From Acephala macrosclerotiorum (Eukaryota > Ascomycota > Leotiomycetes > Helotiales > Mollisiaceae): a stretch of DNA of 64,000 nucleotides. The position numbers and the translations under genes are program-made. The notes beneath the pieces were generated by a model. The model was given only the letters and a program-made list of their open reading frames with translations, was not told the origin of the DNA and ran no database searches. The stretch covers positions 1 to 64,000 of the forward strand of contig MU119327.1 of the NCBI GenBank assembly GCA_014904845.1, read 5' to 3'. The number at the start of each line of letters is the position of its first letter. The stretch's first letter is position 1. This document shows, piece by piece, positions 1-16,800 of this stretch.

Positions 1-1819
1 TTTTTTTTTTTTTTTTCGACGTTTACGACATTACTATAATAATATTATTACTTTAAAAATCTTTGATTTCAAATTAAAAACAACGTTTTTTAATAATCTC
101 AAAAAATAGAATCTATAATAATATATTTACAAAACTAAAAATCGCAAATTATAACATCAAATTTTTTTAATCCTATTATTGAATTTACGATTTACATTTG
201 AAACTATCGAAATTTTTTTTTCTTTTTTTAAAAGCAATATCGATTCTTTTTTCGATTATAATTATTCTCGTTTTTTGTACGTTTTTCGATATTATTACTT
301 TTAATAATATTACAAATAATATATTAAATATTTAAAAATTGCAAAAAAAAGAATTATTTAATACAATAAAAATAAAAATAAAAATTCGAAACGTAAAAAC
401 AAAAATAAAACGAGAAAATAAAATTATAATTCGAATAATTTTTAATAATAAAATAATAAAAAAAATTGAAAAAAAATATCGTTTGTTTAAAAAAATTAAT
501 AGTATATAAAAAGATTATATATATTTAATTCAATATTTTGTTTTATTATTATCAATTTTAGTTTTATTTTTCACTTTAAAAATCTTTAAAAATTTATTAT
601 TAAATAATAAAACAAAAAAAAATAAATAAAAAAATCTCGTAAAATTTCAAGTATTCGCAAAAATTAATATCAATAGAAATTTTTTTTCTAAGTACTTTTT
701 AGAATTTCTTTGGTAATTTGATTTTATTTAATAATAATCGTAATTATTAATATAATCGAATTTAACGTTTTATTTATTTTTATTTTTAAATCGATTAATT
801 TTTTCGATTTTTTGTTTATTTTATTTTAAATATAGAAATTACTCGAGATTATTTTCTTTATCGAGAAAAAAAAAAAAACGAAGAAATCGAAAATTACAAA
901 TATAAAAAATATATTTAAAATTTCGATTATTATTATAATAAATAGAAAAAATAATATCGAGATATACGTATTTCTATTTTTACAAACGAAAAACGTAAAA
1001 ATAATTGTTTATATAATTGTATATTATATTTTATTCGATATATAGTATTTCGTAATATAGTTATTAATAAAATAAAAATATATTCTACGATTGATAAAAA
1101 AATATATAAATTGAATAATTTCGTTTTTTTATATAGATCTCGAGATTTATATTATTATTAAATCGAATTATTATTTGTAGTTTATTGAATATATTGATAA
1201 TCAATTTTTGTTATTAGATTTTATTAAAGTATAAAATCGAAAGATTAATACGTTTGTAAGAATAATATTCGATATTATTTCAAAAAATAATACACTTGAA
1301 AAAGAATTTTAAATCTATGTCGACTTTTTTAATATTTTGAAACTTTTTATAATATAATTGAAAGAAATAATTTTTTAATCGAAAATTTTTTTTTTTACTT
1401 TTTTTAAATTGATTAATATTAATAATAATACGAAAACGAATCGAATTTTTTTAAATAAATATAGTTTCAATTTATATACTTTCGTAAAAATATTTAATTT
1501 TAAATACTGTTTATAGACTTTTAATAAATTTGTAAATTTTAATAAGATTTTCAATATAAAAAAATTATAAAATAAATCTTAAGAATTTACTATATATAAA
1601 TTGTATTTATTAAAATTAAAAAACGAGTTTCGTAAATTAATTTTTAATTGTATTATTGATTAGATTATAATTCGATTAAATTCAATACAAAAAAAATAAA
1701 AGAATTCAATTATAAAAAAGCGAAAATTTTGAAAATTGTTACGTTTTGTAATAGAGTAAAACGTATAAAATATAGAATTTAATCCAAGGTATTCGTTTTT
1801 TATTTTAATTTGATTATGA

Positions 1820-1891
1820 GTATTGAAAAGGAGATAAATATTGAAAAAGAGATAAGTATTGAAAAGGAAATAAGTATTGAAAAAAAGATGA
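1820..1891. repeat. 18-bp tandem repeat, 4 copies
   Basis: Four consecutive 18-base units of the form gtattgaaaaggagataa differ at one to several positions: 1820-1837, 1838-1855, 1856-1873 and 1874-1891. Because 18 is divisible by three and the minus strand reads without stops, it gives a hydrophobic 6-residue repeat (SILISF) and a chance open frame of 78 codons. The surrounding DNA is RIP-type AT-rich sequence, so I read it as a minisatellite and not as a gene. Confidence 0.8.
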
Positions 1892-4800
1892 TTGTATTTA
1901 GTAATAATAAGAAAAAAATAAATATTTTTAAAAATGAGAAATAAAAAAATAAAAAAATATTAAAAGAAAGTACGGATAAATATTGAATAATTGTGTAATT
2001 CGATTTCAATCGTTGATACCCTAGAAATAAATTCAAGATTGTAATAATAAAATTTTTTTTTTTTGTTTTTAAAAGAATATATTAATTGAATATTACGTAT
2101 TTGGTTTTTTGCGAATAAATTTAATTAATTTTTTTGTAACAAATCAAAGAGAGTTTAACGAGACTTTTTTAATACTATATTTTAATTGTTTTTATATATT
2201 TTAAATTTCTTTTTTTTATATTTCAATTTAAAATTACAATTTTAATTGATTTATTAATCATTTTTACTTTTACTATTTCGACTTTTGTTATTCTTCGAAT
2301 TATTATTCGACAATACGTATAAAATTATTTCGATCGAAATTTACAACAAATAAAAAATATCTAATAAATCTAACAAATAAAATACAATTTATACATTTAT
2401 AATTATTATTAATTATTTAAATACAAATCAATTTTTTAATATATAATCGGTTTTTTTTTAATGATTAATTTTATTTAAATAATTAATTATAACGAGACTA
2501 ATTACTAAAAAAAATACTATTAAAAAAAAATCAAATTCAAACAAAACTAATAATCAATTATATTTACTAAATAAAATTACTCGTGCATATAACGATTACC
2601 AATAAAGAAATTTGTTTTCAATTGTTTTATAGTACGAGTTTTACGTTTTAATATTTTTTATTTAATTGATTTTTTATTTTTTCGTTTTATAATCTTTTAA
2701 TTTTTTTATTAAATACTCGTATACTATTTAAAGTCTTCGTTTTATTTATTTTCAATAAATTATTTATTGTTTATATACTCGAATTCGTAAATTTATTTTA
2801 AGATTATACAATTTATTATTTTTAATTCAAAGTTTTTATATTTAAAAAAAATTGATATTTTTTTTTATTTATTATATTAACAATTTTTAATTACAATACA
2901 ATTAATAATACGACGTATTATTAAAAGTTTTTTCGTATTTATTTAATTATATTCTTATTTTGAAATTATATATATATTTTCGCGTATTGAAATATTATAA
3001 AAAAAAAATTCTCTAATTATTAAATAAAAATCAAAATAATATTAATCGATTTTCGATTATTTATTATGTAGTATTATATCGTTTGTTAAAAAAGTTCGAT
3101 TAAATTAAATATAAAAAAACGCGATAAAATTGTTTAATATAATATAATATTTAAAAAAATATATTAAATATATAATTATTTGAATTTGTAGAGTTTTTTT
3201 TACGTTTAAGAAAAAATTATTAGTTTTCAATAGAAGTTATTTCGTTTTTATTAAATTTGTACAAAGTTAAACGATAAATAATATTTTTTTATAAATTATA
3301 TCGAAAATTACGAAATTTGTAATTTGTATTATTATTTAATTTTAATTCGTTTAATTTAAATTATATAAAAAAATTATATTTTTACGATTTAATAAATTTC
3401 GTAATTACGATATTTTTATAAAAACTTTTTTTAAAAAATAAAATATTTGTTTATTAATAACAAATTTTTTTTTTTTTTTAATATTTATAATTATCGATTG
3501 ATAAAAAACTTTAATAACGATTTCAATTTAAAAACTTGTAAACGATATATATATTAAAATAAAAATAAATTCGAAAATTACAAATATATTATTTTAATAA
3601 AGTATTGATTTAATTTCTTCGTTCGTTGAAACGATATTAAATTTCGATGAAATAATTTATTTATTTGAATTTAAAGAATACGATTCGCGAATTTATAATA
3701 TTCTTTTTAATTCGCGTAATTTAACGTTTTTTATTATTTCGAACGCGAAATATTAAATTTAATAAATCGAATATTTATAAAAATTAAATTATTTCAATAT
3801 AACGTTTATTTTTGAAAAATAATAATAAAAAAATATTATCGACAATCAATATTAAAAAATCGAAACAAATTATTGAAAGTTATATTATTATAATAATTTT
3901 CACGAGAAATATAAACGAGATTAAAATTAGTAAAAAGAAAATTTTTTTTAAAATTAATAAACTTAATACAATTTTTCTTTTTTTCAATATACGAGTTAAT
4001 TCGAATAGTTTTTAATATATATTCAATTCATATTGAAAACGTCGATTATATTATAAAATGAAATTTATAAATTAGTTTTTAATATAATATATTATTATTA
4101 TTAAACGAAATATTAATAGAGTTTTTACGAAAAACGAGATTATACAAAGTCTCGAAAAAATATATAAATTATTATTTATTGGAAAATAAAATTTGATTAT
4201 TTGAATCGCAAGATTATAAAATTGAAAAAAAAATTTTTTGAAATAAAAAATAAATTTGTATAAAGAAAAAAGATTTTTACGAAGAATATTAATTGTAGTT
4301 TATTGATTAAAATTAAAAAAAGTAATCGATTTTAAAATAGAAATAAAAAAATTTCGAAGATATTTAATATAACTATTAAAACTCGAAAGTTCGAAAAATT
4401 TATTCGATGAAAAATTGAATATAAATAATAAATAAAATTTTTTTTTTTCGATTCAAATAAAATCTACGATAATAATTGATATAAAACTTTTTTGAACTCG
4501 AAAGAACGATATATTTAAGTAAATTAATTTTAGATTAAAACGAGTTAACGTTATATTAAAATTCGATTGAAATATAAATTGTAATAATTTATTCAATTTT
4601 TTTTTTTTTTTTTACAAATATTTATTGTTTAATCGAAATTATAAAAACGTATAAAAAAAATTATAATTAGAGAAAGAATTCGATATATAGTATAAAATAG
4701 TAATAAAAATAGAAAAAAAACTAACGATAATAAAAATAATAAAAATAATAATATAATGAAAATAAAATAAATAGTAATTGTATTTTATATTTTTTTGTTT

Positions 4801-7800
4801 TATTATTGTATAAATTTTCGTTCGAGAATAAATTAATACAAATTAATCAAATGAATATAAAGATTTTAATTTGTGAAATAATTCGAAATTCGAAAAAAAT
4901 ATTATATTTAAATTAAATATTTGAATTTTAATTTAAAGTAAATTTATTTAATCAATTTTTTTATTAAAATATTAAATTCAAATCAAAAAAAAAATCGAAT
5001 TTATAGATAATATTAATCGTTTATATTTTTTTTTTTCTTTTTAGTTTTTTTATTATAATTTTTATTTTAATCGATTTTTTTATTTTACGTTTAAATTTTT
5101 GAATTTTTTATTTTTTTTATTTTTTTTTTTATTTTTTTTTCATTTAATACAATTTTTTTTTATTCTATAAAATTAAAAGTATTCATTTCGATTTTATTAT
5201 TAAAACGTCGTTAATTTGTTTAAAATCTAATTTAATAATAATATTTGTAATCGATATTTTAATTTGAAATTGATTTCGTTTTATAGTTTATAATAAAATT
5301 ATAATAAAATTTTTTAGTATATTTAAATATTTTATAAATTTTTTATTATTATTAAAAAATATATATATATTTATTCGAATAATACAATAAACAAATTCGT
5401 ATATCGTTTTTATTACTTTTTTTTTATTAATAGTTTTAAATATATTTATAATATTAATTTTTCGATTTTTTGAATTCAAATAAATAATTTGTTTTCTTTG
5501 GTAAAAAAATTTTTTTTTCGAGATTTCGAGTTTTTTAAAACGTTTTAATAAAAATATAATATTTTTCAATAAATTTTTAAAAAAAATAATCTTTGAAATT
5601 TGAAACTAATATTGGAATTTTATAGTTTTTAATAATTTCTTAGAAATTGCATATAGAAATATTAGTTCAATAATTGAATATTTCGAATTGTAACGAAAAC
5701 AATAAAAAGTAATTAAAATATTAAATTCGATTAAATCTATATTTGAAACGTTAAATTTTATTAAATTTGTATTATATTTATACGAATTCGATTATTTTAA
5801 ACGTATTTCCAATTTATTATTACGTAATTAGTAAAATCAATACAATTTATAGTAGTACGTATTCGAGTAAAAAGAAATCATCGAAATAATATCGATTTTA
5901 ATTTATTAAATAACGTTTTACGAGATTTATTTCGAGTATATAAAATAAAATTTCTATTATTGAATAATTTCGTTTTATTTTTTCTTTGAATTTTCGATAT
6001 AGAAAATCATATTATTTTGTTATTTTTAGTATTGTTTATTTTAACGTTTTAAATATATTTCTTTAAAATGTATTAATTTTCTTTGTATTCGTTAATTAAA
6101 AATCTCGAAAAATGTTTAACAATTCGTATACGCAATAGAAAAACTAATAAAATTAATATTGAATTATAATTATATCGAAAAATTATATATTTACAAATTT
6201 AAAATATTAAAACTTTATTATTTCTAGTATTTGATAAAATAATACTTTATAAAACGTAATTAATATTGATTTGTTTTTATTCGATTTATTGAAATCGATT
6301 ATTTTATAATAAAAATTACGATTTTGAGAAACGATAAATATATTTACTAGTTTAATATTTCGATACGTAATACTTTGATCATAGAAATAAAATAAAATTT
6401 GATTCGTTTATTAAATTATTAGTAAAATCTCGCGATAAAAAACATTTAAAAAATTAATCAAATTATTTTTATTAACGAATTTTATTACTAGTAAAAAACT
6501 TTGATTTTCGACGATTTCAATATATCGCGTAATATAAACCTTGTAAAAATTAGTAATACTATAAAAAAAAAGAATAAATATTTTACATATTTAATACAAT
6601 CAAATATTTTAATTTCTAATGAAATTTTTAATATCGTTTTTTAATTATAAAATTTTTTAAATATAATTTCACGTTTTAAAAATTTGTTTATTATATTATA
6701 AATTGTACTCGTATTATTTTTACTAATTTTTCGACGACGATAATATTTATTCGTAAAAATACTAATTAATATTATTAAAAGTTTTTTTATTATTAAAATA
6801 TACTTATTTTATTATTTAACAATTAATAAAATTATATTAAAAATAATTTTTTTTACAATTTTACGATAAATCTCGAGATTGTTTTTATAAAGCGATTATA
6901 ATTAATTACGATTCGAAATTTTCAAATTGAAAGTAAATAATTTAATATTAATATTACAATTTATTTAATATAAAATTCGTTTGTTTTTTTGATTAATAAT
7001 ATTATTTTTCTCGTTAATATCAATCGTAAATTAATTAGAAAATAAATTTCTTATTATTAAAATTATATTTTTCCAATTATAGTAAATTTTAAAATAGATT
7101 CTATTAATATTTTACTTTTTATCGATATTTAGAAAATAATTGTATTGTTTGAAATTGTTTTTAAATATTTAATTTCGTATTAAATAACGTGAAATTTTAT
7201 CGATTTGTATAATAATTTTAATTTTTAATAGTATTAAATAAAGAGTAATATTATGATCGTAGTATTTTGAAACTTCGATTTTTTCTCGTATAATAAAAAA
7301 TCGATTTTGAGAAATATTAAAATTTCTAAAAAATTTTATAGATCGTAATTAAAATAAAAAAACAATTTTTAAAAAGTTTTTAAATTGTATTGTAAAGTTT
7401 GTAATAATATTAACGTTAAATTTATTGAAAAATTAATAGTATTAAATATAAAAATTTATTTGATATATTAATTTTTTTTCAATAAAATTTGTAATCGTTT
7501 TTCAATTTCGACGTTAAATCGTATAAACGTTTTATTTTTCTTTTTACCATATATAAAAATCATATTAAAACAAAAAATATTTATAAAAAAATATATTTTG
7601 TTTTTTTCGCGTTTGATTTCTCGTTTATTTACTTATGAAATTCGTATAAAAACGAAAAAAAAAAAAAAAAAATACTTTTTAAAAAGTAATAATAGAAATC
7701 TTTATTATTTCGCAAATTAATTAAACGAAAAAAATTTTATCGTTTAATTGTTTATTTTCTCTCGAGAAAAATTTAATCGATTTTAAAATAAAAAATTTTT

Positions 7801-10800
7801 AAAAAATTCAATTTCGATCAAATTATTTACTTTTTTGAAAAGTTGATTTTTGATCGATATTTTGATCGATATCGTATATTAAAACGTTTAATAAATACAT
7901 ATAGTAATATTTCGCGTTAAAATACTAATAAAATATAAAAATAATAATTTTTGAAATTTTAATAAAGTTTTTTTTGTTAATATAATAATTATTTATTTAA
8001 AAATATTTAAAACTATTTTTAATAATTTATTTTAAACAAAACAAAATCTTTTTATAATTAATTTTATTTTTATAATTAAATTTATTTTTATTCGCATTTT
8101 TTTTTATATTTTAAAAAGTGATTTTTTTATTATTTTTTCTTTAAATATATAAAAATATCACGTAAAAAAAAATTTTAAAATCGAACAAATTTTTAATAAA
8201 ATTAAAATTATTATTGTTATCGATTTACAAAAAACGTATAATTTGTACGTAAATATTAAAATTTTGAGTTTTTTAAAAAAAAAATAATATTATCAAAAAA
8301 AAAAAAAAAAAAATATTATAATAAACTCGTTTTTACGATAAAAAATAATAAATTTTAAAAATTGAAAATAAATAAAAAGTTATAACGATAATATAATATA
8401 ATAAATCGTAAAAACTTAATAATAATAAATTCGAATTATAAAAATAATAAAATAGAATTCTTGGTTTAATATTTAATATATAAACAAAAAATTTAACGAT
8501 ATTAAACGTTGGATTTTTACAATAAAAAACAAATTTTTTGATTATTTTTTTATTATTTGAATGTAATTACGAAGTTTAAATTGCATTAAAATAAAATTTA
8601 ATTAAATTATCGTTCGATTGAACGTAATAAAAAAAAATAAAAATTCGAGAAATTAAATTAAATTGTATTTTAAAATATATAATATTTAATAATAAAAAAT
8701 AAAATTAAATCGAAAGATTTTATTGGTTAAAAATATATTATTTGTATAAAAAACGACGTTTAAAATTTTTTATTTAATATAGATTTATATTTTTTGTTTA
8801 AATTAAACGTTCGATATAATTTATAATATTTTTACGTTTTTTTCGAATATAAATAAAAATCGAACAAAAGAATTTAAAAAGAAAATTTATTAGATTATAA
8901 TTACATAATAATTTCTAGAGATAATTATTATTTTTATTTATATAATATATATTTTATAATTGTATTTTATATTTAATTCGTTTATATGAATAAATATTGT
9001 TATTCGAAATCGTATAAAATAAAAAAACTCGTAAATACAATAAAATACAATATATTGTCGAGATTTCGTATTTTATTAATAGATTATTTTAATTGTATTT
9101 TTTTCGACGATAAAACGTGTAAATACGAAATTAATTTTATTATTAAAATTCGTAGCGATTTTAGTAATTAATAAAATTAAATATACAATATTTTTATTAT
9201 TATTAATTTTCGATATTTTAATTATTAACGACAAAATATTAAATATACAATATCGTTTTTCGATTTTATTTTACATTTTCGTATTTATACTTTTGATCTC
9301 ACGATTGATATAACTAGAAAAATTTTACTATTAATCGAAACTAGTAACGACTTTTTATACGAACGATAATATATTCAACGACGATATTTACATAGAAAAA
9401 AAAACGTCGAAATCGAATAATTTAAAAATTTAATTAAATTAAAATCGAAAATATAATAAAAAAAATTAGTATTTAGTAATAATTGTATAAAACGTACAAT
9501 ATAAAAAAAAAAAACGCGAAAAAATTGAAAATAAAAAAATAGAAACAATTTTTTTTTTTTTATAATAATTTTTTTGTATTTTTTTACGAGAATATATTTT
9601 TATTTATTTAATTAATTATTTTTTATTTTTTATTTGTAAATCAAATCAAATAAAAAATAAATTTTTTATATATTTTTTCGTAAAAAATTTTTTTTATAAT
9701 ATTTATAAAAAAAAAGTTTTAATAATATTATTTTTCTTTTTATTAATATTATTTTTTTTTATTAATGTTTTTTTTTATTATTTATTATTAAATAAATTCG
9801 TTTATATCGTTTGAAATTATAATTGTAATCGAAAAATTACAAATATTAATTATATTTAAATAATCGATTATTTTATTATATTATATTCGAGTAATTATAT
9901 ATAAATATAAAAAAGATATAATTCGAAAATAAAAACGATATATTAAAAAATGATTTTATAAATAGAAATAAAAATTATTGTAATAATAAAAGATTATAAT
10001 AGTTCGATATAAAAAGAAATTATTTATTACAATAATTTGAAATGCGAATAAAATTTTATTGATTTGATTATAGAAAATATTATTACAAATTGTTTATTCG
10101 TTGTTATTATTAAATATCGAATAAATTTATTATAAGAAAATTCGTAAAAATATATTAATTTGTTAATAGTAAACGATAAAATTAATTTTCGAGAGAATTA
10201 AATTTTTTTTTTTTTCGAAATAATAAATATGATAATAAGACGTTTTCGTGAAAAATAAAAATATAAACGCGTTATATAACGTCGAAAAAAAGTACGCGTA
10301 TTCGCGTATAATAAACGTAGAGAATTTTATTGTATATAATCGTTTGATAAATTCAATTGATTTTTTTTCAAAATTTAAAATATAGAATTTTATATTTTTT
10401 TTTTAGATCGAAAACGTTATTACAAATAAATAGTTTTTTAGTTTTAAGATTTTTATATTACAAACTAAAAATCAATTTTTTATTAATAGTATAATTTATA
10501 CGTTTATTTTGAAATTTATTTGATTTTATATTTTCGTATTTTTTTATATTTTATTATTTTCAATTTATTTATTTTAAATTATTTTTTATTAAATTAAATT
10601 TTTACAAAATATTTAAATTTATAAATTTTAAATAATAATTATATATTTTTAATTATTTTTAAACGTACAATAATTCGATTGATTGTTTGTAAAAAAAGCA
10701 ATTAATATCTCGATATTTATTTTTAAAATAATATTTTTTTATTTTTTTTTTTTCACGATCGATTTTTCAATTTATTATTATATTTACAATTATATTTTTA

Positions 10801-13800
10801 ATTTAAAATAAAAATTTGTTAATATATAAACTTATAATTTTTACGAAATAAATATTTATTTAGTGATTATTAAAATCGTACTTTGTAAAATCGTTAAATT
10901 TCTCGTGAGTATAATTTGTTTTTTTTTCGATCGTAATTGTATTTTAAAGAAAAATTTTTTAAAAATTTTTTCTTGTAATAATATTTAAAAAATTATATTG
11001 AAATATTAAATAAATTTTACTTCGAATCGTATTATCGAAATTTCAAATTCGATTAATAATAAAAAATATAATTTTTTAATAATATTTTAATTTACGTAAA
11101 AATACGAAAACGAAAAAATTGTAAATATAATTCGTATTACGTTTACGTAAAAATACGTCGATTTTATCGAGAAAAAATAAAGTTTTTTAGTAATTAATAA
11201 ATTCAAAAATAAGAAAAAATTATTTCTCGAATTTTATTATATTGTTATTCAAATTTTCAACGAATATTTGTAAACGTTAATACTAAAAACAATATTACTA
11301 AAAAGCAATTTTTATCGTATAAAACGATTTTTAAAAGCGTTTTAATAATATTTCAACGATTAAAATTTTATTAATTTTAAACGATTTATTAGTACGTATA
11401 TTAATAAATTAAAAAACTATAATTAAAATTAAATATTATATTAAAAAAATATAATAAAACTACGATCTTTTTTCGTTATAATATTGTCAAATAAATAATT
11501 CGATATTTATTATAAATAAAATAATACGAAAATCAAAATAAGATTTTTTCGTTTGATTTTTATTGTAAAATAATTTCAAAATAAATAATTTTAATTAATT
11601 TCGATAATATTATCGATTGTAAATTTTATTATATATAATTCGATTAATTTTACAAATTTCTCGTTATTAAACAAAATTTTTATACTACAATTTATTATTC
11701 AAATTATAATTTAAAATTGTTAAATTATAAAAGATTAAATTGTTTTTATTTTGTATATTTAAATTTACACGATTGATTTTGATTTCGTTGATTTTAAAAA
11801 ATAAAAACGAATAATTTTCGAATTAATTTTAAAGATTAATTGTATTGGAATTATTCGAATAATTGTTGATTACTTTGATTAGATTTGATTTAATATAATT
11901 AAAATTGATTTTTCGAAATTGGATTGTATTAATTATAATTTTATTTGAAACGAATATTGCGATCGATTCTCTTTTAACAATTTAAAACGTTTTATTATTA
12001 TATTAAAAATATTGAACGTTTTTCAAAGAATTGAAATTCTAATTGTATTTAATCAATTCTATTGTAATTTGATTTGTATTTTCATAGTATCGAAAGAAAA
12101 AAACGTCGAAAAAATTAATAGATTTTAATTTATAGAATTTTAAAATTTTAATTTAAATAAAAATTTTATTAAACATTTTCTCGTCGAAATTTATATAACG
12201 TTTTTCAATATAAAAATATTTTACATTATTAAACGTAATTTTTTTTTCATTAAAATTATATTTGATATATTTTAATTTCTTTGTTCCAAGGCAAATAATA
12301 TAAATAAATATATTTGATTTGAAAAAAATTTAAAGTAAATTATAAAAATTTTTACTATTTATAAAAAATAGTAATAAACGAGTTTTAGTATTTGCGTAAA
12401 TTGTTTTGATATATTGAATAAAAAGATCGAAATATTTTGTATACATTGAATTAAAAAAATTAATATTATTTTAATGTGATTTGAATTTAAAAAAATAATA
12501 ATATAAAAGATTTTATTCGATTTGAATTCGAATTAATAATTGATTTTATATGGTTAAAAGAAAAAAACTTATAAAAAGTTTTTTTTTTTTTATATTAATT
12601 TTATAAACGTTTTTTAAAATTGTTTTTAAAATATCTCGTAAATATTTTGATTTAATATCGATGTAAACAATATTAATCGACGTTTTTTTGTTTAAAATAT
12701 TTTCGTGAGTATATAGAATTTGTTTAAAACGAAAATATTAATCGATTTAAATACAAACGACAAATATATATTGATTAAATTTATTTATTTTATTTTTTAA
12801 TTTGAACGATTTTTCGATTATATATTTGTACGTTTTCTTATTTTAATTGTATAATAAAATCTTATTAGTATATTTAAATTTGTATGAAATTGGAAATATA
12901 TATTTTATTGATAATTTTGAATTCAAATTTTGAAATTCGAATTAGTAGTTTTTTTAACTTAATTTCGTTTGTAATAATAAAAAAAAAAAAAAATATTTAT
13001 TGAATATTGAGAAATTTAAAAGCGTTTACAAGTTATTAAACGAATTCTATAGTAATTTGTGAGAACGATTACGTCGAACAAATAGAATAATAAGATAATA
13101 ATAATAAATTTTTAAGTAAAAAAAAAAAAAATAAAAATAAAATAATAAAAACTATTTTTATAGCGATTATTGTATTTACTATTTTTTTAGTTTATTTATT
13201 GTTTAATGTAATAACAAATAATCGATTTAAATTGTTTAATAATATGTTTAACGACGAGAAATCGTATTGAACTATTTTTATTAGTACTATTATTAATGTA
13301 AAAATAGTAAATATTTTTATATACGTGATAAATAAAATATATATTAAATAAAAAGATTTGAAAAAGTACTTAAAGAACTAAATAATAAGAAATACAAAAA
13401 GTAATAATTAAAACTTTAAAAAGTATTTTTATTTTTATATATTTATTGATTTTATATTATTATTTACAATAGAAATTTATTTTTGCGCGATTAACAAAAG
13501 AAAATCGATTAAAAAAATTGATTTCGTTATTCTTTGAATAAATCGATAATCTACGATTGTAGTATAATGTATTGATACTTTGAATAATTAAAATAATTTC
13601 GTCGATTTATTATATAATAATATAAGAAAAATAAGATATTAATATAATAATATTATTAAAAAAAAAATTTTCAATATATAAATTATACAATTTTTCAAAA
13701 TAAATTATAGTTTTTTAGAGTTTTTAAAAACGAATAAAATACAATATAAAAAACTTCAAATAAAAACCAGGTTTTTTATACAAATTATAGAAAATATCAA

Positions 13801-16800
13801 TAAAATTTTATCAATAGTCTATTTCAATAAATCATTTTTCTATTCGTTATTCGTATAATAAATCGATGAAATTATTATAATTATTCAAAAATTAATATAC
13901 TATATTTTAACCGTAGATTATTAATTGTTTTAAAGATAGAATTTTGTATACAAATCGTATTATATATAAAAAGCGTTCGTTTTAATATTGTTTAATAAAA
14001 TTTTTTATATAATCGAAATTTTTTTCAATTTTAATCATATTAACGTTCGTTTAAAAACAAGTATTACGTTTTAATACATGTTTATTAAACGCTTACTTTT
14101 CAAAGTTATTAAATTAATATTATTTCGATTTAATAAAATAATCAATTTTTACGAAAATAATATTTATTATTAATTGTTTCGTATTTTTCGTTTATTATTA
14201 ATCTTAGAATTCGATTAATTTATCGTTAATTTTCAATGAATATTTATTTTATTATTAATTATCGAAAATCGATTATTCGTTAAAAAAAATCGAAATTAAA
14301 TCTCGATATTAATTTAATTACTAATTTTCGATTATTATTCGTTATATTTCAAAAGATATACTAGAAATTTAATAATATTAAAAAAATTATTTTGAATTTT
14401 CGAGATATTATAAATATTATTTTTAACGAGTTATATACGAAAATATTTAAATTTTTAGTATTGATTAAAATTCAAAAAAAGTTGAACGAAATAATACGAA
14501 TTATTCGAGAAAAAAATTTTTTATTAATACGAAAAATTAATTATAATATTAAAAAACTAATTAAAAATAACAATAAATATCGAATTTATTAATCGAAAAT
14601 AAAAAAATTTAATTGTTTAACGATTATATTTAATACAATAATATTTAACGAACTGATTTTATTATCGAATAAACAATATAAATATTTTATAGAAAACGTA
14701 TAAAATTATATTGAAATTCAAAGTTTATTTTGTAAATAAATTGTACGTAATTAAATTCGAAAAATTGTTACAAATATATTTCGATATGAAAATATTCAAT
14801 TATTTTTATAGAGTAAATTTTACTTTATATTAATATAGTAAAAAAATATTTAATATATAAATTAAATTATTATATACTCGAAATTCAATATAATTAAAAT
14901 AATTTTTCGAACGTAAAAAAAGTATTAAAAAAAAAACGTTAACGAATTAAAAATAAATTTTAATATATCGAATAAAAAATAAATATTAAAATTTAATAAA
15001 TAAATATTTATTATTAATTAATCAAAAATTTAATAAAAGAAAAATACAAATAAAAAAATCGAAAATTGAAAATAATATTATATATATAATTGATTGTACA
15101 TTATTTTACTATTTTTTTTTTTTTTTTTAATCAAATATATTAAAACTATAAAAAACTTTTCCAAAGAATAATAAAAAAACTCGATAAAATTCTATAACAT
15201 TTTCAATTATTTCAATTAATCGTACGAATACGTTTTCTTTTAACGAAACGTAAAACGATTTTATTATTTTCTTTGAAATCTCTTTAAACAATTCGAGTTT
15301 TATTTCTCTTTAATAATATTTAATAATCGAAAAAAATTTTTATATTAAATCGTAAAAGTTTTTAATAAATATATATATAATACGATTAAAAAAAATTTAA
15401 TACAAAATAATAAAAATTTTTTTTTGAAAATTGTTATAATAATAAATTTTTTTTTTCGAGAATTGATCGATTATTTTATAAGTTTATATATCTATAAAAA
15501 TTAAATAAAATATTTTGCGATAATTTTATTTAATATACGAATAAAATCACTAAAACAAATTCGATATATTAATTCAAAAAAAAAAATTAAATTAATATTT
15601 AATTTTAAAATTACTTTAAAAAACGTTTTAAATGAAATTATTATTAATATATTTGATTTCGAGATATATAGAACAATTATTGCGTATCGTATACGCGAGA
15701 AAAAATTAAAAAAAAAAATCGCATTACGAAATACGTATTAATAATATTTACAAACAATTTTAATAATAGAATTATTATTAATTTATTTTTTGATTTAAAA
15801 AAAAATATTTAAATACAAAATAAATTATATATTTAAAATACAATTTATATTTTTTATTACGTATAATACTATATTTTTTTTACTTTTTTTTTAAAATAAT
15901 ACAATTAAATATTTGATAATATTATTCTTTGCTTATTAAATATATTAAATACTTTTTTTTGTTTACTTTTTTTACTATTTTTCTCGTAAATAATAACGTT
16001 ATATTTTTTTCAATATATTATATAATTTTTGTTTTCAATTTATTTAATAGTATTATTAGAAACAATTATAAAATCAATTATTAAATTGAGTTTTTTAAAA
16101 TCAAAAATTTAATAATATATTAAATAAATTATAATCATAAATAAAACGATTTATTATTAAAACGTTTTTTTGTACAATTGTAATAAGATTTGATCGTTCA
16201 ATAAATTCGATTTATTTTTGTATATTGTATTAAATAACAATAATTGGATTTTTTTTGTAGATTATTTTAATAGAGAATATAATCGATAAATCGTTTGTAT
16301 TTTATAGTATATAAATCGAAGAATTGAAATTCGTTAAAATTGGTATATGTATAAGTTTATATATATTAATTGTATAAATTGTATAGAAATTTGTTTTGAT
16401 ATTTATTTGAATTGAAAAAAATATAATAAACGTATAAAATAATGTAAAATAATAGTACGTAATATAAAAAAAAAACAAAATCTAATAAATATTTCGATGA
16501 AAAAAATATTAATAATATATAGTAAAAAGTAAATTACAACGATTGTTTTTTAGTGTATTATAAAATAAAATAAAATTTATTAACGAGATTGATTAAATAG
16601 AATAATTGAATTAATAATTGTTATAATTTGAAATTCGAAAGATTGATAAAATTGTTTATTTGTAAAAAAAAATTGTAATTAAAAGATTTTAATAAAATTC
16701 GATATTATATAATTTGTTTAATAATTCGATATTAATCGAGAAAATTTTAGTGAAATTAGATTATAATATTTTTAAAATGTTTTTCGAATTAAAAAATGTA

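Noticed and set aside
8986..9171. 61-codon ORF in the AT-rich block
   Set aside because: Lys/Asn/Ile/Tyr bias expected from composition; no motif.
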